Of a stretch of DNA of 5,410 nucleotides, positions 4,342-5,410 are shown piece after piece. Under the pieces are notes generated by a model that saw only the letters and a list, made by a program, of their open reading frames with translations, did no database searches and had not been told where the DNA came from. How positions within the stretch are numbered: the first letter of the stretch is position 1; each line of letters opens with the position of its first letter. Both the position numbers and the translations under genes were made by a program. This stretch comes from Candidatus Woesearchaeota archaeon (lineage in GTDB: Archaea; Nanobdellota; Nanobdellia; Woesearchaeales; ARS49), in contig JACQMU010000010.1 of assembly GCA_016203425.1 (NCBI GenBank), positions 1-5,410 on the forward strand, in the 5' to 3' direction.

Positions 4342-5175
4342 ATGATTGGGATTTACTGTGGTCCGCAGGGAATTTATGCTGCTGCTGAAGGGCTTGAGCA
4401 AAGGGTTTTTCAGCTGAATAATTATTTGTTGTTGTTCGACGAAAACATTTCGTTAAGAGTATTGCGTTCTTCCCAGTCGTTTGTTTCTTCTTTGAATGGC
4501 TTGATTGAGGCTCTTGCTCAACAGTTTTTTTCTTCTTCTGTTTTTGTTTGTGGTTATGATGCAGTTCCGCGTGTTTACCGTGTTTGTTGTGGTGTTGCTG
4601 AGGAGCTTTCAGTGAGAAAGGCTTCTTCGCAGTCATCGCGCGTTGTTTTTTCTCCCCAGCCTGTTGATGATTTTGTGGATTTTGTCGAGCTTTGTCGTCC
4701 TTCTCAGTTTGGTTTTGTTCGCCACAATTCTGCAGCAGTGCTGGTTTCTTCTAATGTGAATCTTGTTTCTGTTCCGTTGTTGTATAATAAAGAAATTTTG
4801 CCTTTTGCAAATGCTGTTTTTTCTTGGCTTTACACGCTTTGTTCTTCGCGCCCGCAGGATGTTGCGTGTTTTGTCGACAATATCTGTGCTTTTGATGCTG
4901 ATGGGTTGTGCGCCAAAATTATGTCTTCTGATAATCCTCAGAACTTTATCAAAGATGCTGTTTCCAAGCTTTTGGTTGGCACTGAGTACTATTCAGTTTA
5001 TGCAAGCTTGATGCGCGATTGTTCTTGGTGGTCTGAACAATCATTGTCAGAGCATATTTCTCAGATTGAGCATGAAAACAAAGGTGCATCTCGTTTGATA
5101 AAACGTTTCTCATCATTGGTTCGCGAGCTTGATGGCTATCAAAAGAAAGGTGTTGATATTGTTGAAAAGTTTTAA
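4342..5175 (+). CDS. Uncharacterised 277-residue protein, possibly a degenerate ASKHA/actin-like (PilM-like) fold
   Basis: The ATG at 4342 begins 1 nt after the previous stop. An in-frame ATG at 4243 would overlap that gene by about 100 bp, so I prefer 4342. There is no strong ribosome site, which suits translational coupling. No family is recognised outright. Several stretches, in order, have the strand-turn-strand pattern of ASKHA ATPases: IGIYCGPQGIYAAAEG (2-17, phosphate-1-like), SSSVFVCGYDAVPRVYRV (64-81), AAVLVSSNVNLVSVPLLYNKE (131-151, phosphate-2-like) and a hydrophobic-turn-helix at DVACFVDNICAFDADGLCAKI (173-193, adenosine-like). The catalytic Asp and the Gly-Gly are missing, so nucleotide binding would be lost; this is inference. 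The protein contains ten Cys, unevenly spaced and without CxxC pairs. The C-terminus (about 230-277) is helical and charged. There is no signal peptide or clear membrane span. Codons are strongly T-rich. Confidence 0.8.
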   Translation: MIGIYCGPQGIYAAAEGLEQRVFQLNNYLLLFDENISLRVLRSSQSFVSSLNGLIEALAQQFFSSSVFVCGYDAVPRVYRVCCGVAEELSVRKASSQSSRVVFSPQPVDDFVDFVELCRPSQFGFVRHNSAAVLVSSNVNLVSVPLLYNKEILPFANAVFSWLYTLCSSRPQDVACFVDNICAFDADGLCAKIMSSDNPQNFIKDAVSKLLVGTEYYSVYASLMRDCSWWSEQSLSEHISQIEHENKGASRLIKRFSSLVRELDGYQKKGVDIVEKF

Positions 5176-5410
5176 CAAACTATGGTCAGAACTACGTTTA
5201 TTTTCTTTCAATAATCGTACTTTTGTTGAAACAATATTTCTATTGGTGTACACCATAGAACAAGGTTTGCTTATTTTTCTCACACAAGTATTTGGCGTGA
5301 GTTCTTCGATTGTTGGTTATTTTGCTTTGATTGTTGTATTTACATTTTCAGCTCACAAGATTACTATGGAATCGCGCATTAGGATTTTGGAAGAATCTGT
5401 AAGAAAGATC
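5132..5410 (+). CDS. Small two-pass membrane protein, 3' end cut by the window edge
   Basis: An open frame runs from the ATG at 5132 to the window end (93 codons) without a stop, overlapping the preceding gene by 44 bp in another frame. The start is uncertain: TTG codons at 5159 and 5162 have GGTG (5149-5152) at 6 and 9 nt and would reduce the overlap to 17 or 14 bp. Numbered from 5132, a basic N-terminus (MAIKRKV) and a short amphipathic stretch are followed by two hydrophobic segments (about 33-55, containing two Glu, and 57-75), then a charged helix (MESRIRILEESVRKI) that looks like the start of a coiled coil. The pattern is a membrane hairpin with both ends probably cytoplasmic. The family is not recognised. 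The overlap with the putative ASKHA-like gene suggests coupled expression and perhaps a membrane anchor for that protein or for the coiled-coil products. Confidence 0.75.
   Translation, partial: MAIKRKVLILLKSFNKLWSELRLFSFNNRTFVETIFLLVYTIEQGLLIFLTQVFGVSSSIVGYFALIVVFTFSAHKITMESRIRILEESVRKI

Noticed and set aside
4243..5175. Longer 310-residue version of the 277-residue protein
   Set aside because: The extra 33 residues overlap the 93-residue gene in another frame and lack a ribosome site. The ATG at 4342 follows the stop by 1 nt, and its N-terminus begins a natural strand.
1..5410. tRNA, rRNA or insertion-sequence remnants
   Set aside because: No cloverleaf-like arms with TTCRA signatures, no transposase motifs and no terminal inverted repeats with target duplications were seen by eye.

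Overview
The window looks like DNA from an archaeon, probably a DPANN-type lineage (for example Woesearchaeota or Pacearchaeota), although nothing here fixes the phylum. The evidence is an archaeal-type VapB/VapC pair, TATA-like boxes about 26 bp ahead of plausible transcription starts, Shine-Dalgarno sites of the GGAGG/GAGGTG kind beside an apparently leaderless gene, and several short unrecognised coiled-coil and membrane proteins. Base composition is AT-rich. The rightward genes prefer codons ending in T.

Layout. Positions 1-1779 hold two rightward genes for long helical coiled-coil proteins; the first is cut by the left edge. They lie head to tail, and the stop codon of the first touches the ribosome site of the second. 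Positions 1780-3018 hold a leftward gene for a signal-peptide, multi-pass membrane protein. Its stop codon abuts the stop of the second coiled-coil gene with no gap. Positions 3019-3171 form a compact divergent control region with a pair of related palindromes and a TATA box flanked by 13-bp direct repeats. Positions 3172-3813 hold a vapBC toxin-antitoxin operon. Positions 3814-4058 have no gene but contain an array of four near-identical 14-bp elements spaced 30, 20 and 20 bp apart, then a TATA-like box, then a strong hairpin that would sit at the very 5' end of the next mRNA. Positions 4059-5410 hold a rightward cluster: a 93-residue helical protein, a 277-residue protein with a possible degenerate actin/Hsp70-like (ASKHA) fold, and an overlapping gene for a small two-pass membrane protein that runs off the right edge.

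How the parts may relate. The 93-residue protein and the truncated coiled-coil protein at the left end finish with the same kind of C-terminal tail (GLH-D/E-KL-x-x-Y). The two gene clusters on either side of the membrane-protein/vapBC block may therefore belong to one locus or protein family. A soluble ASKHA-like protein followed by a small membrane protein recalls PilM/PilN-type arrangements, but this is inference from sequence patterns. Only VapB and VapC are recognised with confidence. The other products are unknown and are described by their visible features.
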